Origin: Paenibacillus prosopidis
Lineage (GTDB): Bacteria; Bacillota; Bacilli; Paenibacillales; Paenibacillaceae
Length of the DNA stretch: 64,000 nucleotides
Assembly: GCF_003337375.1 (NCBI RefSeq)
Contig: NZ_QPJD01000008.1
Span: forward strand, 62,001 to 126,000
Direction of reading: 5' to 3'
Numbering within the stretch: position 1 is the stretch's first letter; each line of letters begins with the position of its first letter. Position numbers and translations under genes: made by a program. Under the pieces are notes generated by a model. It was not told the origin of the DNA and ran no database searches. It saw nothing but the letters and a program-made list of their open reading frames with translations. Of the stretch, positions 24,558-33,210 are shown piece after piece.

Positions 24558-25080
24558 TTATATAAACCCAAGCTTTTTTAAATAAACTATAACCTTTGAG
24601 GCGCTCTCCTCTGCCGTTTCATTATCCGTCTCGATGGTCAGATCCGGCTGCACCGGCTCCTCAAATGGGTCGGATATACCCGTAAACTGTATGATTTCAC
24701 CGTTTATCGTTTTTTCATATAAGCCTTTCACGTCCCTGCTTATGCATTGTTCAAGCGGGCATTTGACGTAAACTTCGAGATACGTCCCGATTTCCGTCCG
24801 GCAATAGTCGCGCATTTCCTGATAGGGCGATATAAATGAAGCGAGCACGAGTACGCCATTGCGGTTCAGCAATTTGCAAATATAAGCGATTCTTCGGATA
24901 TGAGTCATCCGATCCTCTCTGGATACCCCAAATTAGAAGAAAAATGACGCCGGATCTCGTCCCCGTCCAGCAGCTCCAGCTTCAAGTCCGTATGTTTTAA
25001 TTGTTGTTCCAACAGCCGGCAAATCGTTGTTTACCGGCTCCTGACAAGCCTGTAAACCAATCCGTTACGCCTTCTTGCAA
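24558..25080 (-). pseudogene. cysC: Adenylyl-sulfate kinase remnant with two frameshifts
   Basis: Joining three frames restores an APS kinase: WFTGLSGAGK (P-loop), then TTICRLLEQQLKHTDLKLEL, LLDGDEIRRHFSSNLGY, then REDRMTHIRRIAYICKLL, ASFISPYQEMRDYCR and the C-terminal half. One base appears lost right after GAGK (near 25028-25033) and another near 24919-24925, just before REDRM. The intact enzyme phosphorylates adenosine 5'-phosphosulfate to PAPS. The longest surviving frame (24558-24908) lacks the P-loop and cannot be active. No cysN/cysD or other sulfate genes are near. Sequencing error is the main alternative, but two independent single-base losses favour decay. Confidence 0.75.
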
Positions 25081-25130
25081 TAAAACACCTCTCAAGATCC
25101 CAAACGAGTCAGAGTGTCATGTAAAGAAGT

Positions 25131-25162
25131 GACAAAGGAGCAGGTCCGATTGCTCCTTTGTC
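25131..25162 (-). terminator. Hairpin at the end of the 148-aa gene
   Basis: GACAAAGGAGCA (25131-25142) and TGCTCCTTTGTC (25151-25162) are perfect 12-bp arms with an 8-nt loop. The downstream T run is interrupted on both strands, so termination strength is uncertain. Confidence 0.65.
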
Positions 25163-25170
25163 GATTTCAA

Positions 25171-25617
25171 TTAAGCTATAACGAATCCGGTTAAGTTAAC
25201 TGGCCCTAAAATAGTTGCGCCTCCCGTGCCGGATAATTCTGCTGTCAAAAAGTAGAATTGCGTAGTGCCTACAATAAAAGCCGGCTGGGATAAATCGGTA
25301 TGAACGCTTGAAAAGTTACGATCTGTTGACCCTAAACCGCCAAGACCGGCAATTTGGGCATCAGTCGTTTGAAAAATAACAGCTCCGGTTGGGCTTCCGC
25401 GGCGAATCCGGAAAATAATGACTGGCAACACTGGTAATGCAGATACATTAGACTGCCATCCGACATTTGAATGAAATACAGTATGATGGGTGGTTGCCCC
25501 AATACTGAGAGTTATTGAGGTTAAGAAAACTTCAACACCTGGCGTCATGTTGATTGGTAATGCAAACGTTCCCCTTGCGGCTTCATTGGCACGAAAGTCA
25601 AAAATAGTTGCTGCCAT
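25171..25617 (-). CDS. Beta-rich hypothetical protein, possibly spore-surface
   Basis: A 148-residue protein with almost no charged residues, rich in T, S, G, V, I and F, and without a cleavable signal peptide (begins MAATIFDFRANEAARGTF). The alternating pattern (VEVFLTSITLSIGATTHHTV, FYFLTAELSGTG) suggests a beta-sandwich resembling the TNF/C1q-like C-terminal domains of Bacillus exosporium proteins. That resemblance is weak and from memory. There is no collagen-like GXX region. It is monocistronic and convergent with the cysC remnant's neighbourhood; the Shine-Dalgarno is poor. Function unknown. Confidence 0.65.
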   Translation of the reverse strand: MAATIFDFRANEAARGTFALPINMTPGVEVFLTSITLSIGATTHHTVFHSNVGWQSNVSALPVLPVIIFRIRRGSPTGAVIFQTTDAQIAGLGGLGSTDRNFSSVHTDLSQPAFIVGTTQFYFLTAELSGTGGATILGPVNLTGFVIA

Positions 25618-25686
25618 TTCACTAAAAATTAACAGAATGAAAGAAAGTTGTTGTGAAGGATTAAACGAAAAAGCGGGTGTGACAGC

Positions 25687-26076
25687 TTGAAAGTTAAAAT
25701 TTCCTATATCATCGCAGTTTTCATCGTTATGGTTATTGGCTTATGCTCAAGAACCTACGCCGCTTCCTTGCCTGTATTTGTTGCTGAGCATTTTGGCGAT
25801 GCGCTGTGGGCGAGTATGATTTACTTTGGCGTACGGGCAGTATGGAGTGACAAAAGCTTTATTTGGGCGGGACTAATTAGTGTTGTATTTTGTTTTGGTA
25901 TCGAGTTTAGCCAGTTCTATCAAGCGGACTGGATAAAGGGCATAAGAAGCACTAAGCTAGGCTCGTTGGTTTTAGGGAGGGGGTTTTTGACGGTAGATTT
26001 GGTAAGGTACAGTGCAGGGATATTGTTATCTTTGATGGTTGATTGGTATTTCCGTAAGCGTCTGGCGGGCAGGTGA
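25687..26076 (+). CDS. DUF2809 membrane protein
   Basis: A 129-residue integral membrane protein with four hydrophobic segments (about 5-25, 30-50, 58-75, 100-120). GDALWASMIYFG, GIEFSQFYQADWI and LGRGFLTVDLVRYSAGI are typical of the DUF2809 family, whose function is not known. The start is a TTG at 25687 with GCGGGTG upstream. It is a single gene, divergent from the 148-aa beta-rich gene. Confidence 0.82.
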   Translation: MKVKISYIIAVFIVMVIGLCSRTYAASLPVFVAEHFGDALWASMIYFGVRAVWSDKSFIWAGLISVVFCFGIEFSQFYQADWIKGIRSTKLGSLVLGRGFLTVDLVRYSAGILLSLMVDWYFRKRLAGR

Positions 26077-26183
26077 TATGCTGGGAACAATGACTTGCGG
26101 TTTCGTGGGGCTTGAGTAGAGGGCGGTTGTTGCGATATAGAGGTAAAAAATGGAGTTACTCCTCAGAATTTAGGTTTTTTGCT

Positions 26184-26327
26184 ATAAATAGCGGTACTTT
26201 TATGTCTTATTCGACTGTTTCAGGTAGGATAATACCTTTTTCAAGAGGGCTAACGCCATTATTTTCCGCTAATTTCGCTAGCGCCTCACGTTATACTCGA
26301 ATAAGACCTTCTATTACCGCTATTTAT
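26184..26327. repeat. Long interrupted palindrome (MITE-like element)
   Basis: ATAAATAGCGGTA (26184-26196) and GTCTTATTCGA (26204-26214) recur exactly as reverse complements at 26315-26327 and 26297-26307. The spacing between the two blocks is 7 nt on each side, so the arms are about 31 bp with 24 matches. The 82-bp centre has further small dyads and no credible ORF. It fills the gap between DUF2809 and the SGNH gene. Confidence 0.8.
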
Positions 26328-26391
26328 CAACAACGCTGCAGCCGGGCTAAGGCAGCCCCGAAGTTAATCGGCAGCCTGAGCTGCCAATCTT

Positions 26392-27534
26392 TTATTGCTG
26401 TCCATACCAAACTAAGAAGGCTTCTGCCACCGCAGTGCCTGCGGCGCCATTCGGATGAGGATCATCCTTCGAGCTCATGAATTCCGGTTTGACGAGCCGG
26501 TCGTCCGGGGCAGCTTGTCCGAGCACCTTGGCAATATCGAAAACACCGGTTACGCCGCTCGGTGAACTTATACGAATCCAATTGTTAACGGTACGCCAAA
26601 CCTTTTCCTGTTCTCCTGAAAAGTTAAATGCGGGCAGCGTACATAACCATATGACTCTGTCCGGGTTGCTGCTTTTCAACTGATTAATAATGGACGTTAA
26701 ATCGGCAATGAGTTGTTCGGCGCTGCGGTTAGCGGTACCGACATCATTAACGCCTAAGCAAATAACGATCTCATCACCTTGCTTGGCCTTTGACAACCAT
26801 GCGCTGTCGTTAACCAAATCGTAGGCTCTCGCCCACCCGCTGCCAATATTCCATGTACCAACATCAGGCCCTAAGCCATTTGCAATTTTGGAAGACCAGA
26901 ACGTATAGCCATCCTGCTCGGTGCGCACGCCCTGCGTGATAGAGTCGCCTAGAAATACGACCTTCTTCGAAACGGCCCTTTCATAAGCGATCAAGGAAGG
27001 CAGTACCTGCCTGTTGCCTGCGGCGGCAAAAGCTTCTGCGGATGCTTGACCAGCGCGGTCACCGGCAGCTTCATAGGCGCTTGCCAGCAGCGTCTCGGTA
27101 TTAAAAGGCAGCCCTTCCTCGCTGCCATTCAACGTTATCGCCCATGTGAACGCTAGAAAGTGATTATCAGGAATATGAACAGACACTGCATCACTCCAAA
27201 ATTTTTCTCCGCGCGATACTTCTCTCGAGGCCGATCCCTCGAAGGTAACGGGACGCTCGGAGCCCAAAATGATGCTGCCGTCAGGGAGCGTTCCCCCATC
27301 CGCTACAAAACAGGACTCAATCCGCCAATTGCCGCCTGCGTCATTCGCTTTCGATTCCGAACCGTCCGACCAGGTTGAATCTACTGCGTTGCTATGCCAA
27401 AACTTTAATTGAAGCTGACCATACTCCCGCGGCCTTATGTATGTTCTAAATGTAATCGTTGTCTTTTGCTCCAAGCGAAGCATAAAATTTGTTGCGGTTG
27501 ATAGAGTTGTAACCGAGGTATATCCGTTCATCAT
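26392..27534 (-). CDS. SGNH/GDSL hydrolase with N-terminal beta domain
   Basis: About 380 residues. The N-terminal 180 residues look like a beta-sandwich (FRTYIRPREYGQLQLKFWHS, DGSIILGSERPVTFEG). The SGNH esterase domain follows: block I GDSITQG (about 196-202), block II in NIGSGWARAYD, block III GVNDVG, and the catalytic D and H in SKDDPHPNG. It probably removes acetyl or similar groups from a carbohydrate. There is no signal peptide, so it may act inside the cell. The start is ATG 27534: GGAGGAG lies 9 nt upstream, whereas the TTG at 27552 overlaps that site. It is divergent from the 544-aa gene at 27697, and the pair may process one polysaccharide. Confidence 0.82.
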   Translation of the reverse strand: MMNGYTSVTTLSTATNFMLRLEQKTTITFRTYIRPREYGQLQLKFWHSNAVDSTWSDGSESKANDAGGNWRIESCFVADGGTLPDGSIILGSERPVTFEGSASREVSRGEKFWSDAVSVHIPDNHFLAFTWAITLNGSEEGLPFNTETLLASAYEAAGDRAGQASAEAFAAAGNRQVLPSLIAYERAVSKKVVFLGDSITQGVRTEQDGYTFWSSKIANGLGPDVGTWNIGSGWARAYDLVNDSAWLSKAKQGDEIVICLGVNDVGTANRSAEQLIADLTSIINQLKSSNPDRVIWLCTLPAFNFSGEQEKVWRTVNNWIRISSPSGVTGVFDIAKVLGQAAPDDRLVKPEFMSSKDDPHPNGAAGTAVAEAFLVWYGQQ

Positions 27535-27696
27535 TGATCTCCACTCCTCCAAAAATGCTCTTATCGCTTATGGCGGTAAGACTTGTTTCTCTCAAACTAT
27601 CACTTTTTCAATTAGAAGACAACGGCAGAGGTTTCCTCAGCATATGAAATTATATATGATAGGAAGAAATAGATGTAATTTAAGGAGACTTGTTGA

Positions 27697-29331
27697 ATGA
27701 GCTTTCAAGATAGAAAAAACGAGATCATATGCAAGGTCGCCATACTTGCCGAACGGCAACCCCTTCTCAGCAGCCGGTTATGGTTTCATAACGATATCCG
27801 GGACAACTTTTATTATGCGTCCTATTTGTTCGCAGCGGCAGTGAATGAACCGGATCGCTTGCCCTTTGAGCCGGATGCAGCCAAAAAGACAGCAGCAGCT
27901 GTTTTATTAGAGGTGCTTCAGCTACAAGATCAGAATCCGAACAGCGAAACCTATGGGCATTGGCCTTTAAATTTGGAGCCTTCTCCCCGGCAGGCTAAGC
28001 CTCATGTGCTGCCCGTAGAATTAATGGGAAGCTTAATGGCCTTTTTTGCAGCCAATTACAAGTCCCATTTCGATAAGTATCTCACAGCGGCATTTGACGC
28101 GGCGCTAACCCATATTTACCGCAGCAACTTCTATCGTGTACCGATGCATCACTTCAATCATCATGAAGCCAAGTATACGGCTGCTAAGCTGATATTTGGC
28201 CAGTTGTTCGAAGATGCTGAGCTGTTTGAAGACGGTCGAAGCAGCCTTCAGCGGACGTTAGCTCATATTCAAAAACAAGGGATGTCCGAATATGGCTGCT
28301 TGCCTTGGTTTTGGCATTGGGTACAAGCCTTCACCTGTGCATGGCAGATGACGGACGATGCTTCCGTGAATAAAACGCTCGGAGAAATGCTTGATTTTCT
28401 CTGGAACGAGAGAGCCGCATTTTATTTAAAAGGAACATGGGCCGGAACGCATTCCCGCGGCCTGAGGCACGATATACCTTTGGACGGAAACGTATTGCAT
28501 GACTATGTTCAATTTGGAGATTTCAAGCTTCCTGAAGAGATGCCCCGCACGGAATACGCAGGCTTTTTGTATTACGCGGCGCCAGAGACAGCACGCCATA
28601 CTGCTCTAAATCGCAATGAGCCGACTGAAGTGAAAAAAACGATAACGAAGCCGGCTGGCGCAGATACAATTAAGCTTCACAGCTATGCATACATCACCGC
28701 GGATTTTGCGGCAGGCGGGATGTGGGAACGGCACGAGGAGTTTGATAATGAGCAGCATCGCTGGGATTTCACGTTTCCATTAGGCCGGCAAGCAGGCATT
28801 AATCAAGCCTATTTTTTCCATCCGTCAGGTGCGTATTCGAATGATGATCCACGACATCAAAGCGGGCACACGGAAGTGCTGTATCACAAAAATACGATAA
28901 TGGCGCTATATCCGATTCCGGAAGACAAGCCAAACCAAATAGTCGGCGTTTTGCCGAAAACGGACTGGCAGCAGGAACAAAATGTACTTTTGGGGCAGAT
29001 CGGTCACGTATATTGTGCCGTATATTTGATGCAGCCTTACCAAGTGGAACTACTGAACGATCGCTGCACAGTTACAAGCAGGGGCTCACGGAACGGCGTA
29101 GTAATGGAAGTGATGAGCGACACAGCGGCAGCACGGTTAGGCTTGAACAGCTTCGAGGCATTCGCCGCTGAGGCGAAACGTAATCACCCTGTTTGGTCGT
29201 CCGATGAATCGTTTTCCGTACAGTATACAACCTTAGAGCAAGCCAAGCTTCGTATCAGCATCGATCGTTATGGTAACCCGGATAAACGGATTAACGAACG
29301 GCCGATTAATTTTACCGGATATTCGCTCTAA
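27697..29331 (+). CDS. Predicted (alpha/alpha) toroid protein, lyase/hydrolase-like, unassigned
   Basis: A 544-residue protein without signal peptide or membrane segment. The N-terminal 300 residues are helical with regularly spaced aromatics and histidines (PMHHFNHHEAKYTAAKLIFG, GCLPWFWHWVQAF, GTHSRGLRHDIP), like the (alpha/alpha)-barrel of heparinase/alginate-lyase-type enzymes. The C-terminal 240 residues look like a beta-sandwich (HRWDFTFPLGRQAGINQAYF, SGHTEVLYHKNTIMALYPI). This two-part architecture is typical of polysaccharide lyases, but I cannot name a family. ATG 27697 is preceded by AAGGAGA. It is divergent from the SGNH esterase, which suggests joint action on an acylated oligosaccharide in the cytoplasm. 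Confidence 0.7.
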   Translation: MSFQDRKNEIICKVAILAERQPLLSSRLWFHNDIRDNFYYASYLFAAAVNEPDRLPFEPDAAKKTAAAVLLEVLQLQDQNPNSETYGHWPLNLEPSPRQAKPHVLPVELMGSLMAFFAANYKSHFDKYLTAAFDAALTHIYRSNFYRVPMHHFNHHEAKYTAAKLIFGQLFEDAELFEDGRSSLQRTLAHIQKQGMSEYGCLPWFWHWVQAFTCAWQMTDDASVNKTLGEMLDFLWNERAAFYLKGTWAGTHSRGLRHDIPLDGNVLHDYVQFGDFKLPEEMPRTEYAGFLYYAAPETARHTALNRNEPTEVKKTITKPAGADTIKLHSYAYITADFAAGGMWERHEEFDNEQHRWDFTFPLGRQAGINQAYFFHPSGAYSNDDPRHQSGHTEVLYHKNTIMALYPIPEDKPNQIVGVLPKTDWQQEQNVLLGQIGHVYCAVYLMQPYQVELLNDRCTVTSRGSRNGVVMEVMSDTAAARLGLNSFEAFAAEAKRNHPVWSSDESFSVQYTTLEQAKLRISIDRYGNPDKRINERPINFTGYSL

Positions 29332-29390
29332 AGCTTGTCACACATCTTTCACAGTGCTATAGCTCGATCGAGTCATGTGCGTACAGCCAC

Positions 29391-29428
29391 CCATTGATAC
29401 AATTTGGACAGTTAATCCAAATCAATGG
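29391..29428 (+). promoter_or_regulatory. Bulged hairpin reaching the Shine-Dalgarno of the DUF4198 gene
   Basis: CCATTGA (29391-29397) and TTTGGA (29403-29408) pair without mismatch with the continuous stretch TCCAAATCAATGG (29416-29428), leaving a 5-nt bulge on the 5' side and a 7-nt loop. The last two G belong to GGAGG (29427-29431), the ribosome binding site. It may be an RNA switch, a protein-binding hairpin or a DNA operator. Confidence 0.5.
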
Positions 29429-29439
29429 AGGTTGTTTTG

Positions 29440-30504
29440 ATGGCATTACGCACAAAAATCGCAGGCGCAGCATTGGCTGCCGTATTAACATTAGGCGCTG
29501 CGGTCCCCGTATTCGCGCATGACGGCTGGACTCAGACAAGCTCGCCAATCGTGGCGGCAGGACAAGTATCTTATGTGGAGCTTATGCTCGGCAATCACTC
29601 GAATGAGCACAAGAGCTATCGGATTGCCGGACAATTTCCAGTCGACAACTCGAAGGTATATGTGACGACGCCGGCTGGCGTAAAATCTGACATTACAGGC
29701 ACACGCTTCTACACAGGCGAGGCAGCTACGGAAACAGAGCCTGCCGTGAACAATTATTTTATCTCTTCGTTTAAGTCGGCCGTACCGGGCGCTTATATCG
29801 TATCAGCAGAGGGTGATTCAGTATTCAAGAGTTCTGCAGCAGCTAGCCGTACGCTTAGAAGCGCAAAATCGTTCGTAGCGATTAGCGACATTCCGGTTAT
29901 TGACCGTGTTAAAGCGCTAAAGGGCTTCTCCAAGCAAGTAAGCACGGACCGCGCAGAACTGGTTCCGCAATTCAATCCAGCTGCGGTAACGCCATCCGAG
30001 AACGTGTCGATTCAGCTGTTTTTGAAAGGCAAGCCGCTGGCTGACACCAGCGTAGACATCATTCGACGGAGCAATTCGGAAGCTACAGAGCTGAAAACGG
30101 ACGCGAACGGAATCGTATCCTTCACGACGGGCGCTGCCGATTATTACTTGGTCCGTGCTAAGCCGGGTACAACGGAGGCGAAAGTAGGAGAATACGCAAA
30201 GACAAATTATGAAGCAACCATGACGTTCACCGTTCAAAATAAATCGCCGAGGCTTCCGGGTGTTGCATCGTCAGTCAAGCCGCATATTTACGTGAACGGA
30301 AATGTCGTTGCCGCAGACAGCTTGACTGTTCTGAATGGTACAACGAAGGTGGATGCAGCATTCATTCGCAAATATGTCGATGCTGCGTATACAGGTAAAG
30401 GTCTTGTATCCCTTCGTTCTGCAGCAGAAGCTGCAGACGCGGCTGTAGAATATTTCCCTGCAGTCGGCGAAACCCGGGCAGCGGTTGCTGTCTACACAAA
30501 ATAA
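29440..30504 (+). CDS. Secreted DUF4198-like protein
   Basis: A 354-residue exported protein. The signal peptide spans about residues 1-29 (ends VPVFA), and the mature protein starts HDGW, with histidine near the N-terminus as in metal-related DUF4198 proteins. The middle (about 170-265) contains a carboxypeptidase-regulatory-like beta domain (VSIQLFLKGKPLADTSVDII, TDANGIVSFTTGAADYY). The C-terminus has a copper-amine-oxidase-N-like or stalk-type tail (HIYVNGNVVAADSLTVL). ATG 29440 has GGAGG at 29427-29431. It ends 9 nt before the CopC/CopD gene, so both are one operon, probably for copper or nickel handling at the cell surface (inference from family and context). Confidence 0.75.
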   Translation: MALRTKIAGAALAAVLTLGAAVPVFAHDGWTQTSSPIVAAGQVSYVELMLGNHSNEHKSYRIAGQFPVDNSKVYVTTPAGVKSDITGTRFYTGEAATETEPAVNNYFISSFKSAVPGAYIVSAEGDSVFKSSAAASRTLRSAKSFVAISDIPVIDRVKALKGFSKQVSTDRAELVPQFNPAAVTPSENVSIQLFLKGKPLADTSVDIIRRSNSEATELKTDANGIVSFTTGAADYYLVRAKPGTTEAKVGEYAKTNYEATMTFTVQNKSPRLPGVASSVKPHIYVNGNVVAADSLTVLNGTTKVDAAFIRKYVDAAYTGKGLVSLRSAAEAADAAVEYFPAVGETRAAVAVYTK

Positions 30505-30513
30505 CGGCTGCTT

Positions 30514-32661
30514 ATGAAGAAACAAATACGCTGTATAGCGTTACTTATTATGATATGGGCATGCTTGCCGGGCTTCGTCTCGGCGCATGCCTATATTTTG
30601 CAATCGACACCTTTGCAGAATGCGGAGCTGACCGATTCCCCGTCCACCATTAGAATTAAATTCACAGAGAAAATCGATACGAAGCTCAGCACCATTACGC
30701 TTCATAATAGCGCCGACGGCAGCAGTATACCAGGCACGCTCAGCAGTGAAGGCGATGTCACGCTCCTCTATACGATTCCAAAGCTGGATAAAGGAGTCTA
30801 CAAGGTAAGCTGGCAGGTGCTTTCGTTGGATACGCATATTACGGACGGCTCCTTCCGATTTGCTGTAGGAATGAAGCTGGAGCAGACGAAGCCGGACGAG
30901 ACGATTTCGCTCGATGGCGATCCGGGCCAGCCAGGCAATTCGGCCGGTAGTGATAGCGGAGCGACTGCTTCGCCCAAACCGGGCGGCAGTCAGACGACGA
31001 AGCCATCGGCAATAGCAAAACCCAAGCCGAGCTCAAGCCCAAGCCCAAGCCCAAGCGCGGGACAGACTGCTGCCGGATCGGAGACAATGCCTTCACCGAC
31101 ACCAAAGCCAACGTTGGTTAATGATACGGGGAATGTTGAAAGCTCGCCTACTTCTTCGACGGATAAGGCTGCAAGCGAGTCAGGAGATGCTGACTCAGCG
31201 TTAGACGAGGATAATGGTTTGGCAGCGGGTGCTTCGGGAGGGCCGAAAGCAACCGATAACATAGGCAGCTTGGGCGCAGGTAGGACATCCGTGGATGAGT
31301 CCATTACAACGCAAGAAGAGGTGGATGAAGCGGCATTGACTGAATTATCAGCCCCTGACGAAGGCGGGTATAGTCATGCGGAAGGCGAACACAATCACGC
31401 GGGCGGAAACGGCTTAATGATCACGCTTCGCGTGTTCGATATTTTTACAGGAGCATTGCTCGCGGGCATTTTGTTTTTCCGGTATGTCATTTGGAGAGAA
31501 CATGAAGCTGCCGCACCGTTTGGCTTCTCGCTGATGGCAGAACGAATCGTCATTGGAACGGCTTCGCTTATTTGGATCGGTTCGGGATTAATCCGGTTAT
31601 CGATGCTCTCGGAGCATTTCGGCGGTTTGTCGCTCTACACGGTGGCAACTGGAACGGTGCTAGGAAAAGTCGCCTCGCTAAGGCCGGCAGGGGCGCTGTT
31701 CCTGCTTTTGCTGGCTTTCGCGCCTGTTCGTGAGCGGCTGTGGGCCAATCGGATAAAACTTGCTGCTGCGGCAGCGCTAATCGTTACTTTCCCGCTGACA
31801 GGACATGCTTATGCTTCTGTATCGGATGCGGCAGCCGCTGTCATTGCGCATACGGTTCACATGGGCGCCGCCGCTATTTGGTTCGGTGGCTTAGCGGGAC
31901 TGCTGTCCCTCACTTTCGACCGGGAGGCTGTCACTCGATTAAACCGAATTGCGGAACGCTTCTCGGTTTGGGCACTGCCTAGTATGGCGCTTATCCTCGT
32001 CAGCGGGATATGGCTCTCGATTACCCGGCTTTCTTCATGGGGGCAGCTGGTAACAACGGAATATGGGCGGCTGATTTTAGCAAAATCAGGCTTCATGCTG
32101 CTCGTTCTCGTTATTGCCGCGCTTCATAAGCTGCTGTTCATGCCGAGAATCGCCCAAGCGGCCGCGAATCAGCCGCAGATGCGGGCAGCTTCTCGCGGAC
32201 TGATGCTTGGTATTCGATTCGAAGTGCTTCTAGCCGTCTTATTGTTCGTTCTGGCTGGCTGGTTATCTTCAACCCCGCCGCCCCCCGACGCCGCATCGCA
32301 GCCTGGCGCGGAGCCGGTTTACTGGCATGTGATGGGTGATCAAGCACATATGAGCATGCGAATTTCTGACGATGAAGCTTCCGGTGAACAGGCAGCACGG
32401 CTTGATGTCTGGCTCCCCGAAGGCATGGGAGCGCCGGTCTCAGCTATTGCAAAAGTTACCGTTAAAAGCGGCGGGCAAGTATCAATCCCGCTGGACCTGC
32501 AGCCGGCAGCTGCTGAATTATATGAATACCCGGGCTTTACGAAGTATACGTATCTTGCGAAGGGAGTATTTATCGACGAAACGAAGGAAAGCCTGATTAC
32601 GATTGACTTAAGTGATGAAGAAGGTAATAGCTTTCATTACGAACATGCTGTAGGCCGTTAA
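30514..32661 (+). CDS. CopC-CopD fusion copper resistance/uptake protein
   Basis: A 715-residue membrane protein. A signal peptide (about 1-24) precedes a CopC domain whose mature N-terminus would be His25 (SAHAYILQSTP), the copper-binding histidine; a second conserved part is VLSLDTHITDGSFRFAVG. About residues 135-295 form a low-complexity linker with Pro-Ser repeats and a histidine-rich end (HAEGEHNHAGG). About 300-590 is the CopD membrane domain with eight hydrophobic segments, including AHTVHMGAAAIWFGGLAG. A soluble extracellular tail follows. The order equals Bacillus YcnJ, a copper importer. The start, ATG 30514, has a weak ribosome binding site, and translation is probably coupled to the DUF4198 gene ending 9 nt earlier. 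Confidence 0.85.
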   Translation: MKKQIRCIALLIMIWACLPGFVSAHAYILQSTPLQNAELTDSPSTIRIKFTEKIDTKLSTITLHNSADGSSIPGTLSSEGDVTLLYTIPKLDKGVYKVSWQVLSLDTHITDGSFRFAVGMKLEQTKPDETISLDGDPGQPGNSAGSDSGATASPKPGGSQTTKPSAIAKPKPSSSPSPSPSAGQTAAGSETMPSPTPKPTLVNDTGNVESSPTSSTDKAASESGDADSALDEDNGLAAGASGGPKATDNIGSLGAGRTSVDESITTQEEVDEAALTELSAPDEGGYSHAEGEHNHAGGNGLMITLRVFDIFTGALLAGILFFRYVIWREHEAAAPFGFSLMAERIVIGTASLIWIGSGLIRLSMLSEHFGGLSLYTVATGTVLGKVASLRPAGALFLLLLAFAPVRERLWANRIKLAAAAALIVTFPLTGHAYASVSDAAAAVIAHTVHMGAAAIWFGGLAGLLSLTFDREAVTRLNRIAERFSVWALPSMALILVSGIWLSITRLSSWGQLVTTEYGRLILAKSGFMLLVLVIAALHKLLFMPRIAQAAANQPQMRAASRGLMLGIRFEVLLAVLLFVLAGWLSSTPPPPDAASQPGAEPVYWHVMGDQAHMSMRISDDEASGEQAARLDVWLPEGMGAPVSAIAKVTVKSGGQVSIPLDLQPAAAELYEYPGFTKYTYLAKGVFIDETKESLITIDLSDEEGNSFHYEHAVGR
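31021..31056 (+). repeat. In-frame AAGCCC hexamer repeat in the CopC/CopD linker
   Basis: Three to four copies of AAGCCC occur in the coding sequence and encode a Pro-Ser repeat. The linker length may vary by slippage. Confidence 0.6.
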
Positions 32662-32697
32662 AAATAGCAAGCCGCTGAATAAACCTGGACGAAATGC

Positions 32698-32726
32698 TTG
32701 ACTTCATCTGTTCATTCTGCTAATCT
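32698..32726 (+). promoter_or_regulatory. Candidate promoter of acpS
   Basis: TTGACT (32698-32703) and TAATCT (32721-32726) with 17 nt spacing, about 28 nt before the acpS start. Confidence 0.4.
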
Positions 32727-32753
32727 CACCTTCATGAAAAGGCGGGGGTAAGC

Positions 32754-33152
32754 ATGATCATCGGCATCGGCCATGATTTAACGGATATAAAACGGGTAGC
32801 TAAAGTGTTGGACGGCCGTTTGGGTGGACGTTTTTTGAAAAGGGTGCTGTCGCCCCGTGAACAAGAGCTCGCGGTACAATATGCCGGCGAACGGCTGCAT
32901 CAATTTACTGCAGGACGGTTTGCGGCGAAGGAAGCGGTCGCGAAAGCCTTTGGCTGCGGGATCGGCAATGTAATGGGCTTTACGGATATTGATATTGTCC
33001 CGGGAAGCTGCGGTAAGCCGGAGTGCAGCTTGTCGGAGGAAGCTTGGAGCCGCCTCGGCCATAGTCCCGATAAGGTGCGTATTCATGTAACGATTTCGCA
33101 TGAGCGTACATTGGCTTCCGCTTTTGCCGTTGCAGAAAGGATAACGTTGTAA
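32754..33152 (+). CDS. acpS: Holo-[acyl-carrier-protein] synthase
   Basis: A 132-residue enzyme that moves 4'-phosphopantetheine from coenzyme A to apo-acyl carrier protein, needed for fatty-acid synthesis. The magnesium ligands are Asp8 in GIGHDLTDI and Glu60 in GRFAAKEAVAKAFG. The C-terminal VRIHVTISHERTLASAFAV is also conserved. Length is standard. ATG 32754 has GGCGGGGG about 7 nt upstream. Confidence 0.95.
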   Translation: MIIGIGHDLTDIKRVAKVLDGRLGGRFLKRVLSPREQELAVQYAGERLHQFTAGRFAAKEAVAKAFGCGIGNVMGFTDIDIVPGSCGKPECSLSEEAWSRLGHSPDKVRIHVTISHERTLASAFAVAERITL

Positions 33153-33210
33153 CCTTTAGCCAATACTTGGAATGTAATATACCAGGTGTAGTCGAGAGGG
33201 GATGGCGGCG

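Noticed and set aside
26112-26480. Open frame of 122 codons on the plus strand
   Set aside because: It spans the palindromic repeat and the antisense 3' end of the SGNH gene; no ribosome binding site and no domain.
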